A stretch of DNA of 64,000 bases from the NCBI GenBank assembly GCA_009760855.2, contig WPIO01000016.1, positions 1,172,001 through 1,236,000 of the forward strand, read 5' to 3'. How positions within the stretch are numbered: the first letter of the stretch is position 1; every line of letters starts with the position of its first letter. The notes beneath the pieces are model-generated. The model was not told where the DNA came from and ran no database searches. It worked only from the letters and a program-made list of their open reading frames with translations. Source of the DNA: Cristatella mucedo (Eukaryota > Bryozoa > Phylactolaemata > Cristatellidae). Positions 1 to 10,599 of this stretch are shown piece by piece. Made by a program: the position numbers and the translations under genes.

Positions 1-327
1 ACCCATCTGTTGGGCGACTTGCACTGACTGGAGGGCAGGCAGGCAGAATCGTCGGCACATAGTTAAGGTGAGTAACAACCCTAATTAGGATGTCTGCTGG
101 ATGTTTGCTGGCCGATCTGCTTTAGCTTCACTGCAGTGAAGGCAGCTCCGACTCTGATCCGTGATCAGAACAGTAATCGCTTTGATATAACGTGAAGCAC
201 TGTTTTGCCAAGCAACAGTTTATGTAATACAGCTTTACTCTTATACAGCATTGTAAAGTCCACGCATCCCCGGGGTCAAGATACTGCCTCGAAAGTAGCT
301 GAGTCACTGCCACCTAGGTTTGCTTAC

Positions 328-501
328 CAGGGGTGAGAACGTGCAAAAACGAGGTGGTTTCCATCAGTTTCGGATCGAGTTGCAATTTTTCAAGGATATT
401 TTTTCTCTTGGCGACATCAGAGCACTGCCAAGTAAGATTGACTTGATGGGCTAAGTATCCACATATTGAAAAATGTATTTCAACGGATTGTGTCTGGCCT
501 T
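328..501 (-). CDS. Candidate exon, unknown gene
   Basis: This 174-bp segment has acceptor attcctgtag and donor CTG/GTAAGC, both good matches to consensus. One frame is open across it, phase 1 in and phase 1 out. The peptide includes VEIHFSICGYLAHQVNLTW, then SDVAKRKNILEKLQLDPK. It looks like ordinary soluble protein and not repeat translation, but I do not recognise the family. It could be a later exon of the PSMD5-like gene or of a different minus-strand gene running off the left edge. Confidence 0.42.
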
Positions 502-996
502 CTACAGGAATAGTCAAGGTTTAAAGAATCGGGCTTTGCATATGTAACAGTAGGCCAAACAAGAAATCTGAGACAATTAAGACTATAGAGATTAGCCGAA
601 CCTATGAAATGTTCAATGAGATTATGTTGGTAATTATAGAAAAATGTATAACACCTTAAGAGAACTATATCTCTTTCTAGGTACTTTAACATATTGTAAA
701 GGAAGCATAGTAATTGGTTAGTGATAATATGCAAATCGATATGCTGTTTGACGGTATTACCAAGAGGTCTGCCAGCATGGCTTGGTCAAAAACAGAGGTA
801 GTTTAGAGAGCTCCTTTTCCAGTAAAGGTATCAGATCGCTGCATCACATTTCTGGCATTATGGACTAGAATTAGTATCTCGAAGTGCTTCACAACTTATG
901 AATTCTGTCTGCCAGAAGTCATTTTGGAGGTCAATTTATGCATTAGACAATGACCCAAAGCATACTCTAAAGTAATTTGCAAGATATCTTTCTTAC

Positions 997-1127
997 TCGA
1001 AAGTGATCATCACAGACCACAAGAAATCGATGGTGCCACTGGAGCAAGAAACTAGCCACAACTACTGTGTCCTCATAAGACAGGACTTCGATACGTATAA
1101 AAATACTACAGAAGTCACGGCAAATAC
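997..1127 (-). CDS. Candidate exon, unknown gene
   Basis: This 131-bp segment has a strong acceptor (ttttttggcatttcag) and a GTAAGA donor. Only one frame stays open, reading ICRDFCSIFIRIEVLSYEDT and on to WHHRFLVVCDDHFR. It is phase 1 in and phase 0 out. I do not recognise the peptide. Its phase fits the 1323-1382 segment upstream but not the 328-501 segment downstream, so an exon may be missing or one of the calls is wrong. Confidence 0.33.
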
Positions 1128-1322
1128 CTGAAATGCCAAAAAAGTGATCTGTATGCATTAGAGTTTCAATTGAGATCACGAGAAATCAGTCCAATTTAGT
1201 ATATGCTTTTGGCAAACCGAGAGTAGGGACATGAGATAGTCTAAAAATAATTCCGTAATCCCTTTTCATCAGAAAATGCTGTTTGGCAGTTTTTCCTTTG
1301 TACATTGCCATCGATTTCTTAC

Positions 1323-1382
1323 ATAGTTTTTGAACCATTTTTTTTAGGAAGCTCATAATAGCGTGCTTTAAACCCTTGATAA
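1323..1382 (-). CDS. Candidate small exon, unknown gene
   Basis: This 60-bp segment lies between a tctcaacag acceptor and a GTAAGA donor. It is open in one frame (IKGLKHAIMSFLKKMVQKL), phase 1 in and phase 1 out. It would join exon 3 of the PSMD5-like gene and the next candidate at 1127 without breaking frame, but the peptide does not resemble PSMD5. It may be a chance exon or belong to another transcript. Confidence 0.28.
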
Positions 1383-2184
1383 CTGTTGAGAAAATGCCAG
1401 ACATGGTTGCTAAGATACATTTTTAGAGAGGGCGATACTTGGTGCATCCAGTAAATCTTACTTCCCAGTGCTCAGAAGGTGCTACAAAATAATATCCTTG
1501 GAAAATGGCGACTATGTCAAATGCGAGAGATTACTTCAAATCACATGTTTTGACACCTAGTAAGCAAATCAAGGTGATAGCATGCAGATATTTTACAAAT
1601 ATTGTCAGCTCACGTGAATCATGTGTTCTAGCACCTAAGTAAGATAAAGCAAGTCCGATTTCAAAGCTCAAATACTCTGCTTGGGGCTTGGTACATTTGG
1701 CAGCCAGATAATGACCTTAAGCACAGGCCGGTGAAGCACTTTTAAGTCCTTGTTTGACACACATGCAGTGGCCAGCATAATGCCTAATTTAAAACTCATA
1801 GAACGACCATGGAGCGATATCGAAAGGCGGCTGAGGCCTACAACTCGGCTAATACCAATAGCCGACCTTTTCAGTAAAACTGGAAAGCGCAACAGCAGAA
1901 GAGACAAAGCAGAAGCTTGAGGCCTCTACGCTTAGCAAGACACGGGAGGTCATAAAGAATCATGATAGGAAGACATCTTACTCAATGCATACGTGCAGAA
2001 AGCATACATGTTTTTTGGGGGGGGCTTTCAATAAATATTTTCACATGCTGAGCATAACTTTGGGATGCCTGGCATTGTAGAAAACCCTCATCTTATCTGT
2101 ACGAGTTCACAGCAACGGCTGCAGCCACACTACAAGGATTTCTTAGTGGTTGAGTGCACGCATGTACGTTCACACACGCATGCA

Positions 2185-2187
<3 letters not shown>
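1383..2187. other. No gene seen
   Basis: AT-rich sequence without convincing splice-bounded frames or recognised repeats. Short open frames here look random. Confidence 0.5.
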
Positions 2188-2256
<69 letters not shown>

Positions 2257-2422
2257 AAAACACACACACACACACACAAGAAAACACACACACAACAAAC
2301 ACACACAAATACAAACACACACACACATACAAACGCACACACACACAAACACACACAGACAAACGCACAAACAAACGTACACACACAAACACACACACAC
2401 ACACAAACGCACACTCGCATGC
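2188..2422. repeat. (CA)n compound microsatellite
   Basis: About 65 bp of pure CA, followed by an interrupted ACACAA-type array. Long open frames on both strands here (Thr-His or Val-Cys repeats) are products of the repeat. Confidence 0.97.
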
Positions 2423-3553
2423 ACGCATATATATACATGTATATAATACCTGTATATACATATAAGTATCTACACCTGTACCTGCATTTGCAAATCTGCA
2501 TATCACTACCAGGAGCTGAACAACCCATTCAGCTACACCAGGGCTACGAGGCTCAAGCAAAGCGAAGTGCACCACAAATGATGAGGTCAGTCGACCTGGC
2601 CAGTGGACGGTGCAAGTAAAGATGCCGCTCGCAGCTTGTGCACTACAACTAAACAGTGAAGCAGAGGCTGAGATCTGCCGGATAAGCCTAACCCATCCTA
2701 CAAGAGCTACTCAGGCTGAAACCTTGGCTAAATCGGCAGTGACCATTATAGGCATACACGTATCGTGTGCGACAAACCGCCTAACAGAGGCGTCAGTGAT
2801 GAACAGACTAAGGGCCTAAAAGCACCTCGTTGCTTGCTCTGTCGTGATGCACAGGCACCTGGCAGTTGCTTCCAGGCGGCTTCTACCTATTTAGAGGAGC
2901 ATCGGTGCTCAACACTGGATCACAAGCAACATTACAACAAGTAGCTGCATTAAGAATCAACTTTGAAAACCATGACAAGCTTCATGAGTTTTCTCGGCCG
3001 AGTTTGGCCCTTTGGTTTTCACCTAAAGCTCGAGTCCCTGCAAGGATGATTTGTCTATTGCAAACAAAAACTAGATCTTTTGAAGGCTTAGAGGCAAACA
3101 AATGGGAACATTGCACAAATATAATGCACATGTAACTTTCATAAATGTGATTTACTCTTCGATTTTGCTTATGAATCGGCTGTATTGGTGGCAGATAGCT
3201 GGGGCAAGAGCAGCCGGTCCTACTCCAACCCAGTGTAATGGCTAAGCTCCGCTACCAAGAAGCTTGCTAGGTAGGCGAATCTACATATACATGTACCATC
3301 AAATGTTTGTCAATGGTCTTGGAAATTACTCTGACTAAGGCCTCTCATACCGGGACTGGCTCAAACGCAGCATACCGTGCCGATCGATGTATCAATCCAT
3401 GCTAAACGAAGTAGTTCCATATACACAGGGGTGTAGAAAAACATCACAATCAAGGTTGGTTGCTAAGGCAACTGAAATTCAGCCGTCAATGGTCATCCCA
3501 GGGCTACAGCAAAGACTATAAACACTTTTGATGTATGAAGCCATACACTGTAA
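2423..3553. other. No gene identified
   Basis: Mixed-composition sequence. A plus-strand frame at 2610-2819 (69 codons) has an ordinary amino acid mix but no recognisable domain and no convincing splice sites. It is not called as a gene. Confidence 0.4.
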
Positions 3554-3686
3554 GTGCCGATACCCAACAAATACAATTCTGCTCCGTGCCGATACCCAAC
3601 AAATACAATTCTGCTCCGTGCCGATACCCAACAAATACAATTCTGCTCCGTGCCGATACCCAACAAATACAATTCTGCTCCGTGCC
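3554..3686. repeat. 32-bp tandem repeat, 4 units
   Basis: Four near-identical 32-bp units beginning gtgccgatacccaacaaat start at 3554, 3586, 3618 and 3650, plus a 5-bp stub. The period is not a multiple of 3, so each unit shifts the reading frame. This argues against a coding role. Confidence 0.95.
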
Positions 3687-4723
3687 TTCCGGCACTTCGT
3701 TTTCCAGGTGCTTTGTTCTTTCTGACCAGTGAGTGCAACCTCAATGCTACCAACACCGGCAGCCACGTTTGCTCGTCTTTGTGTAAACCAATTCTCCAAA
3801 CTCGGCGTTTTTTTTCTTAGCAGCCTGTGGCACAAAAGTGAACTTCAGCACTTCAGCTTGGCGGGAGGAGGGGGTGTAGGGGATTGGTTATTGCAGTTTT
3901 TTGCTTGAACGTAAAAGTCTTCCGAGCCAATCTGAATAGGACAGGACTGGTATACAGACACCGCCAAGCCAACCATCGATGCGGCATCTCTGAGTTGGTG
4001 GACGTGCAAGAGCCGTGCTCTTCCATTCTCGTGAACTTCCACGAATCGGGCACAACAACAGAAGTAATTGATGCATGGCGCCTAGCACGTTGATCATCAG
4101 TATCCTATGCCAATCTCGGCAAGCAGGGCGACGGCCATTTACAACATGAGAACAGCACAGATGTCTAGAAGCCACGAGAATGGCGAGCAGAACTGCGATT
4201 GGTAGATGGCAAGTGCCGTTTTTGAGTTGTCTCGCGACCGTCTCCTCTTAGCTTGGTGTGCAGGCATATTTTTTTTTACTATAAGGAGAAAGCTCTGATG
4301 GGGGCGAACAAGATGAAAAAGAAAATAGCACGACAAAATTATCAGCCGATAGCAGCATTGCCATTGGTGCATACACGTTGGTGCCACACTAGGGTATGAC
4401 CCATAGCACAGCAGCAGCAGCAGGCGCTTCTCTGTAGGCTCTGCATCCACTCAACAGTCCTTTTTATGCTTGAGCATAAAAACGTGCTGCATAACTTATA
4501 AACTTTCACGACAGCAGTCTGCGATCGATCACACGTTGCTGCATGATTACAGCTAGAGGGTCTTGTCAGCATTAAGCAGATATTGTGCAAGGCATTATGC
4601 TGCAATACAATAATACTATAACAATACATGTGGTATATCGTCCTCGAAAAACTCAATCTCTTGCTATGCGTTTTACATTTGCTGCAAAGGCCGCACGACA
4701 GAATGGTTAGTGGAAGCATGCAT
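3687..4723. other. No gene identified
   Basis: Several overlapping open frames of about 100 codons exist on the minus strand (3888-4175, 4139-4450, 4342-4740). They are Cys/Leu-rich, mutually inconsistent and resemble no family I know. I see no supported feature. Confidence 0.4.
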
Positions 4724-4890
4724 GAGCCGTGATGGCACACTAGGTAAGGCGGTTGCTTTCACGACCTCGGTCCCGAGGTCGTGGGTTCGATTCCTGCGGT
4801 GGGCGATTCTTTATCGCCACTGCAAGTGGTGGTGATAGCCATAAAGGCTCTTCTGTCGCTATACAAAAAAAGGCTGTTTAATCAGCTAGG
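4724..4890 (+). mobile_element. tRNA-derived SINE (type 1), copy 1
   Basis: The head is tRNA-like: gccgtgatggcacactaggt (A-box region) and a perfect B box ggttcgattcc at 4784-4794, preceded by a GAGGTCGTG arm that pairs with cacgacctc. A family-specific body follows (ttctttatcgccactgcaag and on to aggctcttctgtcgctatac) and the tail is aggctgtttaatcagct. Other copies are at 11045 (-), 21447 (+), 21636 (-), 30655 (+) and 55488 (+). The shared non-tRNA body shows this is a SINE and not a tRNA gene. Confidence 0.9.
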
Positions 4891-5269
4891 ATTTATTTAT
4901 TTTAATAAACAAACTACTACCTGATACAGTACTGCCTGATGTATAGCACAGGTAGTCACCTATGCTCCACATACCTGCATCAGTCGAAACCAAGTAACAG
5001 AGTCACTTTGCTGTAGTGCATTTGCAAAATGTTGACACACATGGCTCGACTCCTTAAAGATAGTTTCACAGCTAGCATTGGTTGTGGCTACAACATATAT
5101 AAATATAACACTAACAACGTTTTTGAATTACAAACATATAGAGCCTCATGAATAGCAGGATTACACACATTGGAAAGCAGCATGCACATGCATACATAGA
5201 AGAGTGGACGCACAACCTGTTCTTGCAGTTAATGATTGGAAACCATGCTATTAGAGTATACTATACTAG

Positions 5270-5790
5270 TGATATAACAGTAATAATGCATTTGATATAG
5301 CACCCTCAGATAACTCAAAACCTCTTTCTAGGTGCTTTACATTTGCTGCAAAGGAAACACGATCGAATGGTTAGTGGTAGCATGCTCAATAAACAACAAG
5401 AATAACAAGGTTAGGGGTGACATGCACAGGGTCAGCATGCAAGTTTGATTAGTGGCACCGTGCACAGTGTCAGCATGCATAAGCACATAAAGAACGAATC
5501 ACATTTACCCACTAAATGCTTAATAAATAGATGCGATTTTGGTTTCTTTTCAAATGAAGAAAAGTCAGGAGATGTGGTGACACAAGTCGGGAGTGAGTTC
5601 CAAGCTTTGGGAGCATATAAAATAAAGGCAGGGTCTCCCAAGGATTTGAGATTTTTACGAGGTATGGGTAAACAGTTGGATTCCAAAAAGCGGGTGGAAC
5701 GATGCTTAGCCTTGTGGGCGAGTAAATCCAATATGAGAGATAAATACAATAAGAGCTTCAGGCTGTGATGGCAGCAGTAGGACAAATGCT
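5270..5790 (-). mobile_element. CR1/L2-like LINE, family B, 3' fragment
   Basis: This is the 3' end of the ORF plus the 3' UTR. The minus-strand frame at 5785-5432 contains the typical C-terminus of CR1/L2 polymerase ORFs (HKAKHRSTRFLESNCLPIPR, then KAWNSLP...). The UTR contains the block gcgcctagaaagagattgag and the element ends in a short TTATT-type tail, seen here on the plus strand as aataatgcatttgat. It is truncated at the 5' side. Confidence 0.88.
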
Positions 5791-5791
5791 T

Positions 5792-5838
<47 letters not shown>
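5791..5838. repeat. (CT)n microsatellite
   Basis: 24 dinucleotide CT units directly abutting the truncated end of the LINE fragment at 5270-5790. Confidence 0.95.
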
Positions 5839-5840
<2 letters not shown>

Positions 5841-6237
5841 GATCTTGGTCGTAAAGTTCGAGCTTCATATAGAAAAAAAGAAAATAGGGGACAACCATCA
5901 ATTAGTCGACCATTTTAAGGACCAGTCTGCTGGAAAAATCGAAATCTCAAGAAATCAAATTGCAGTGAAGCTGAAGTCAACCGTTAGCATCACATAAGTC
6001 TTGCCACGGCTTCGCAGATTACCGAGCCAACTTGAGCTAAGCGGTACAACTAGTACAGCCGACTGAGCAGATTTTCTTCGTGCTCAGTTTTTTGGCACAT
6101 GGTTCAACTTGCACTGCTATGCAATGCTTAAAAAGAATTGTGTACAAACTCTCCGGCAGCACATGAAAGCCCACTATTGACGAGGCCTTACATCCACGAG
6201 CAAGTTACACAATACTGATTTTTACTAGGGCACTCAC

Positions 6238-6370
6238 CGACTGCAAAGAGGATGTCACGAGCTTTCTTGTGCTGGGCTCCGTCGTCGGCACCGATAAGAT
6301 CAATAAGTTCGGTAAGTATGGACGGACGTGTCAGCAAGATGGCTGCATCGGAAAAGGCTATACGCTCCAG
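6238..6370 (-). CDS. PSMD5: PSMD5-like gene, exon 3
   Basis: This 133-bp exon has a ctgttttag acceptor and a GTGAGT donor, phase 0 in and phase 1 out. It encodes LERIAFSDAAILLTRPSILT and continues to ...KKARDILFAV, one armadillo-like helical repeat that continues the PSMD5 N-terminal half after the Gln ending exon 2. The other two frames are closed by stops. Intron 2 (6371-9511, 3.1 kb) carries a LINE 3' end. No exon matching the next part of the family (a second repeat, then an 'Arg-Tyr-Arg-Val-Tyr-Glu-Leu'-like helix) was found between here and position 1. The gene therefore either continues off the left edge or has diverged exons. Confidence 0.72.
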
Positions 6371-7197
6371 CTAAAACAGAGGAGGATATAAGCTAAAAAG
6401 AATAGGAGCTATGCAGTTCATTGTGAGCTACGCAGCCAAGCTTTGCAATATCCTGGCGCCTGCCGAGTCACCCCCTTGACTACGACACACGGGCGCACGA
6501 AATCCGACGCATAAAATGCCGATGGTCAGCCGCTTAGACAGCATGATTGCACACTGGTCGTGCACCTGGGATCACAGCAAATCACCAATCAGCATCCAGC
6601 TCCCACTTGCTCGACATAGGCGTAAGGTCGGGATTGGAAAATTGTCATATCTTACACATGGCAATGCACTAGGATGAGAAGCTAGGTTAAAGGATAGCTT
6701 AGACCACCATATACGGTTACCCATTAGGTCAGTGATGACCTAACTAAACTTATCGACTGGTAAACTAAACGCACGGCAAGGCAAGAAGGATCGCACATAA
6801 CTGAGCACGAGGGTGATCACAAGGGCTACGCCGTAGCTTGGTACTGGCAAGTGCTGCCGCTGCTGCCTGCGACATGCAGCAGCAGCAGCAGCTTTAGCAG
6901 ACAGACAGAGTACCAGGGCGAGGCGACACAAGTTACCGAAGGCAGCTGATAGGCCTCACCACATGCACTAGATGGGGTCCCTGCGAGAGCAGAGGTCGCG
7001 TGCATTTACAACTTGCAGAAGAGCATAAGCAACAACTGAAGCTGGACTGGGTGCACCACATTGCAGAAAGGTGAAGAGGAGACCGCGTGGCATCACACTG
7101 AATCACGGCACAACCGGAAAATTGCGGCCAGGCTGCAGCTCGTACGGAAGACTAGCTCGTTACGACAGCACTCTGCAATGTCAGAGTACATAAGCAT

Positions 7198-7407
7198 CTA
7201 GCTATTTCGGTATGGGGGGAAAGAAGACATATAGAAGACCTCGTCTGATCCAAGACTCGTGACTGCGGTCTGGTGCTGGAAAAAAGTATCATCAAAAAGG
7301 CGTCCATTCATCCTAAACATACGTCGTTGCGATTTTTCGTCAGTTGGACGGCTTGGACTAGAGCTTGTCTCACAGGTTGAACGGAGATTACAATAATATG
7401 CAGTCAC
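7198..7407 (-). other. Uncertain ORF in PSMD5-like intron 2
   Basis: A 69-codon frame starts right after a gacagacag acceptor-like site and runs to a TAG. The peptide is polar and not low-complexity (RRMFRMNGRLFDDTFFQHQ...). It could be a terminal exon of an unknown transcript or chance. No family was recognised. Apart from this and the LINE at 8905, intron 2 (6371-9511) shows nothing I can name. Confidence 0.2.
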
Positions 7408-8267
7408 CTGTCTGTCATGCTACAATATCCCTTTGGAGCGTTTTAATGCTGGGTAAATCCAGCTGATGGTAAGCTTGCATTTTATTCGAACTGTCACAGC
7501 AATAGTGGTCACTGCAAAACCTAACAAGTACTGGCACTGCATTATCAAATGTTCCTACCTACTCAAAAGATACACAGCCGGTCGGCAAGCTACGAGGTAG
7601 CACCTACGAGGCACAGGCTACCGAGGTACTACTTCGCAGCTTATACAGTCGCTAAGCAGAGAATAAAGAGGGGCAGCGTAAAGAACGACACTTCTGCTAA
7701 GTAAGCATCGGCTGCCTAAAGTAATGATCGATCGACAGACTCTCGCCCACCTCACATTTACGTGTGATGGCACAGAACAGCCTTTGCTCTGCTCTCACAA
7801 AACAATCCAGGATTGCCAACTGTCAGAATGGAATACATGTAATTGGTTGTGATGCTTGAGCACGCTACCGCTGTGATAAAGTGAAGCAGGAGGCATACAA
7901 ATGCAAACCCAGATCGAATCTATGTGAGCTTCTCACATATCGATAAGAATAAGTAGGTCGACTAAGCTACGCATACTGGTCGGCAGAAACATTGGACGCT
8001 AAGAGACCAGCAGATAAGGTTTAGTCAGGCAATGACTACTACCCACAAGTTGCAGAGTTGCACAAGTTGCAGAGAGATACAAGGTCTGAGTTGAAGCTTT
8101 CGAAAGACCCTACCCCAATGCAAAGTATTTAAGTAAAGGTCAGCTGATTCAACAGTCTCGTTGAAATGGCCTTAGCTGCTTTTTTTTCCACTCGGCTTCT
8201 TGCAGCCGGCAATACTCTACTGCCCACGGCAGTACCCAAGCCCATAATCTCGGTCGTGACGAGTGAG

Positions 8268-8325
8268 TACCATACCACTACACCAAGGGGGGGGGGAGTA
8301 CCATACCACTACACCAAGGGTGGGT
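8268..8325. repeat. Short duplicated segment with G run
   Basis: The segment accataccactacaccaaggg occurs twice in direct orientation, separated by a run of G. It looks like local slippage. Confidence 0.8.
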
Positions 8326-8904
8326 GCTTTATTCCTTTTGTTTTTTCCAGCTACACCACATAGTTTGGCAGCACAGTTCACCAGAAATTAGTGGTGAAAT
8401 CAACGGTACACCTGCCATAGTCGGGTCATTATATCCCCTGCTCCAGGCTACCAATCTGAAACATTTCCTCGTCGGGAGTTTGCACTGTATTGCCTGCTCC
8501 TTTGAATCTGGCCGGTTGGCTGTGAAACTGACGAACCTCAAAGCTTTTGGAAACCGTGGCTTTGGTTCTATACTTTAAAAGCCTGGAACTTACTATCGGC
8601 TAACATCGCGACCTCCCCCCCCCCGACTTGATGACATTTAAAAAGAAGCTAAAAACCCAAAAAACTTCCTCAAAGCCTTCCTTTCTCCTTCAAAGCCTTT
8701 CTTCCGCCTGCATTAGCTGTCCTTTAAGGGTGTACAAATTGACACGATTTCTTTCCAGATTATTAAGTGCCCAGAAAAGAATCTATTTCTCTAAGGGGCG
8801 TTGATGGTTTATTATAATGATTTTTACTAACCTCACGTCTGCATTTTCCTTGCTCTTTGGAAACAGTCCTGGCTGTCCAAACCTGATGTCAATGCATGAT
8901 GCTG

Positions 8905-9215
8905 GCATATACGGTGGATTTAGAGTCCACATTAAAAAGAAACTAAAAACGCATCTATCTATTACAGCCTTTCGTCGGTCCATGAGATTCGTCTTTTATG
9001 TGCTTATTTGTGCTGACACTGCATGCTGCCACAAACCATACTTGCATGCTGACCCTGTGCATGTCACGCCTAACCCTGTTATTCTTGCTGTCTATAACGC
9101 ATGCTACCACTAACCATTCGATCGTGTTTCCTTTGCAGAAAATATAAAGTGCCAAGAAACAGATCGAGTTCTCTGAGGGCACTATATCAAATGCAATTAT
9201 AATTATTTTTTATAA
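8905..9215 (+). mobile_element. LINE family B 3' end
   Basis: The 3' end of the CR1/L2-like family in plus orientation: end of the ORF (LKTHLSITAF...), the GCATGCTGACCCTGTGCATG UTR block, and the terminal structure ctctgagggcactatatcaaatgc followed by an AT-rich tail. It lies inside intron 2 of the PSMD5-like gene. Confidence 0.85.
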
Positions 9216-9511
9216 TTTGTCTACTGCTTAAACTCCAAGCAGTAGTACTGCTCGAATCGGATCTATAAACTTAGGCCAGCTGGTCTTGTGGGCACGTCAA
9301 TGCTGTCTCGTTCAAAGGCAGACCAAGCAGCTGCTGGCCTGTAAACGGCAGAAATCTCGAGCTATAATAAGTCGTCCTTATAGAGTTCCGAACGGCCCGC
9401 ACGCGCAAGCTTTTTCTCAGGCACTTACAGGAAGCACAATTCTCATTCGGACTGTTGAAGCACATGCGAGCCGCTCCTTAACGGATATAGAAGCCCAGCT
9501 AATTAGCTTAC

Positions 9512-9656
9512 CTGAGCCAAGCAGAGATTCTTTATGCTGGCGTGGTCTTGCAACAATCCCGCTTCTATTTCCGGCTCGAAGCGGCTGAAAACGGTGGTTG
9601 CTGCCACTGAGCCCAGGAGGTCTTCTAAGACCGAACAGGCAATTTCCGTCTCCTCC
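9512..9656 (-). CDS. PSMD5: PSMD5-like gene, exon 2
   Basis: This 145-bp exon lies between a tttgaacatag acceptor and a CAG/GTAAGC donor. It starts with one base that completes an Arg codon with exon 1 and ends in phase 0. The peptide EETEIACSVLEDLLGSVA followed by a helix ending IKNLCLAQ resembles the PSMD5 segment where a 'Leu-x-x-Leu-Leu' helix precedes a 'Ser-Val-Lys-Ile-Leu-x-Leu-x-Gln' helix. The exon boundaries are strong, the frame is open, and the other two frames contain stops. This is the segment most diagnostic of the family. Confidence 0.75.
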
Positions 9657-9816
9657 CTATGTTCAAAGGATATCACCGCCACTTACAGTTAATCGAAACA
9701 TAAAACGTTACATCCCAACTACGCACGCGTGACAATTGCACAACATGGAAAAGGCGCCCGAGCTTATGAAACCGAACGGTCGGTGACCGAGGCTCCGACA
9801 TGGCACAGCTTGTCAC

Positions 9817-9992
9817 CTTGACGACTTAATGCAGCCAAAGACCGCATCGAGCGGACTACTGGCTGCGACAGACGCAATCTCATCTCTACTGCAGAGGCTC
9901 AGCGAGCTTTTAAGGTCCGTAAGGACATCAACTTTATGAGGATTATCAGGGAGATTGGCTAGAAGCGCAATGACTCGGCTAGCGGCAGCCAT
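9817..9992 (-). CDS. PSMD5: PSMD5-like proteasome assembly chaperone, exon 1 (start)
   Basis: The ATG at 9992 opens MAAASRVIALLANLPDN..., an alpha-helical stretch of 58 codons plus 2 bases, ending at a GTGACA donor. The phase-2 end joins exon 2 at 9656, giving ...CIKSSREETEIACSVLEDLL. The joined product follows the N-terminal layout of 26S proteasome non-ATPase subunit 5 (S5b/PSMD5), an armadillo/HEAT-like chaperone. In animals that protein helps assemble the 19S base by binding the Rpt1/Rpt2 ATPases, and is then released in the cytosol. Start choice: it is the first ATG of the open frame, and family members also begin with a short Met-Ala-Ala stretch. The match rests on my memory of the family pattern, not on an alignment search. 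Confidence 0.72.
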
Positions 9993-10244
9993 GTGCCACG
10001 ATGTAATAACAGCTGCAGCGGCAACTAGGGGTCCAACGCCTCAGTAAAAGCAAATGCTTTGCCAAGTTAAATTAAATAGAATCAAAAATAAATTAATATT
10101 ATTATTTGCGCCTTTCTGGGGTTCTAACTATCCCGAATACGCACTCAGCTTTGAGCGAAGATATGTGGGCGTGGCTACAGCCACTTTTCTGTTCCGCCTC
10201 AGCCGGAATCACAACACACCTCCCGGCCAATGGGCGTGCTTAGT

Positions 10245-10595
10245 AACAGTAATAATAATAATAATAATGCACTTGATAAAGCACCCTCAGAGAACTCAAT
10301 CACTTCCTAGGCGCTTTATACTTGCTACAAAGGGAAACGCGATTGAATCGTGAATAATATCATGCTTGATAAACAATATGGAACAGCGCGGTTAGGGATG
10401 ACATGCACAGGGTCAGCATGCAAATGTGGTTAGTGGAAGCATGCACAGTGTCAGCACGCATAAGCACATGAAGAACGAATCACAGGGACCAACTAAATGC
10501 TGTCATAAATAGGTGTGTTTTCAAGTTCTTTGTAAATGTGGTCAAGTCAGGGGATGTTCTGACGCAAGTCGGGAGTACCACCTCATTAGGGGTTC
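10245..10595 (-). mobile_element. LINE family B 3' end
   Basis: The plus strand reads aataataataatgcacttgat, then the reverse complement of the 3' UTR and the last part of the polymerase ORF, stopping at ggaagtcgggagtacc. It is truncated where the satellite array begins. Confidence 0.87.
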
Positions 10596-10599
10596 GACG

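Noticed and set aside
2065-2619. 184-codon plus-strand and 160-codon minus-strand frames
   Set aside because: Products of the CA repeat (Thr-His / Cys-Val).
4724-4800. A possible functional tRNA gene (perfect B box)
   Set aside because: The same head occurs with a shared non-tRNA body and tail at five other places, with a target duplication in one case; no intact cloverleaf was found.
7198-7407. A further PSMD5 exon in intron 2
   Set aside because: Exons 2 and 3 already join in phase with the expected protein order; this frame would insert unrelated sequence.
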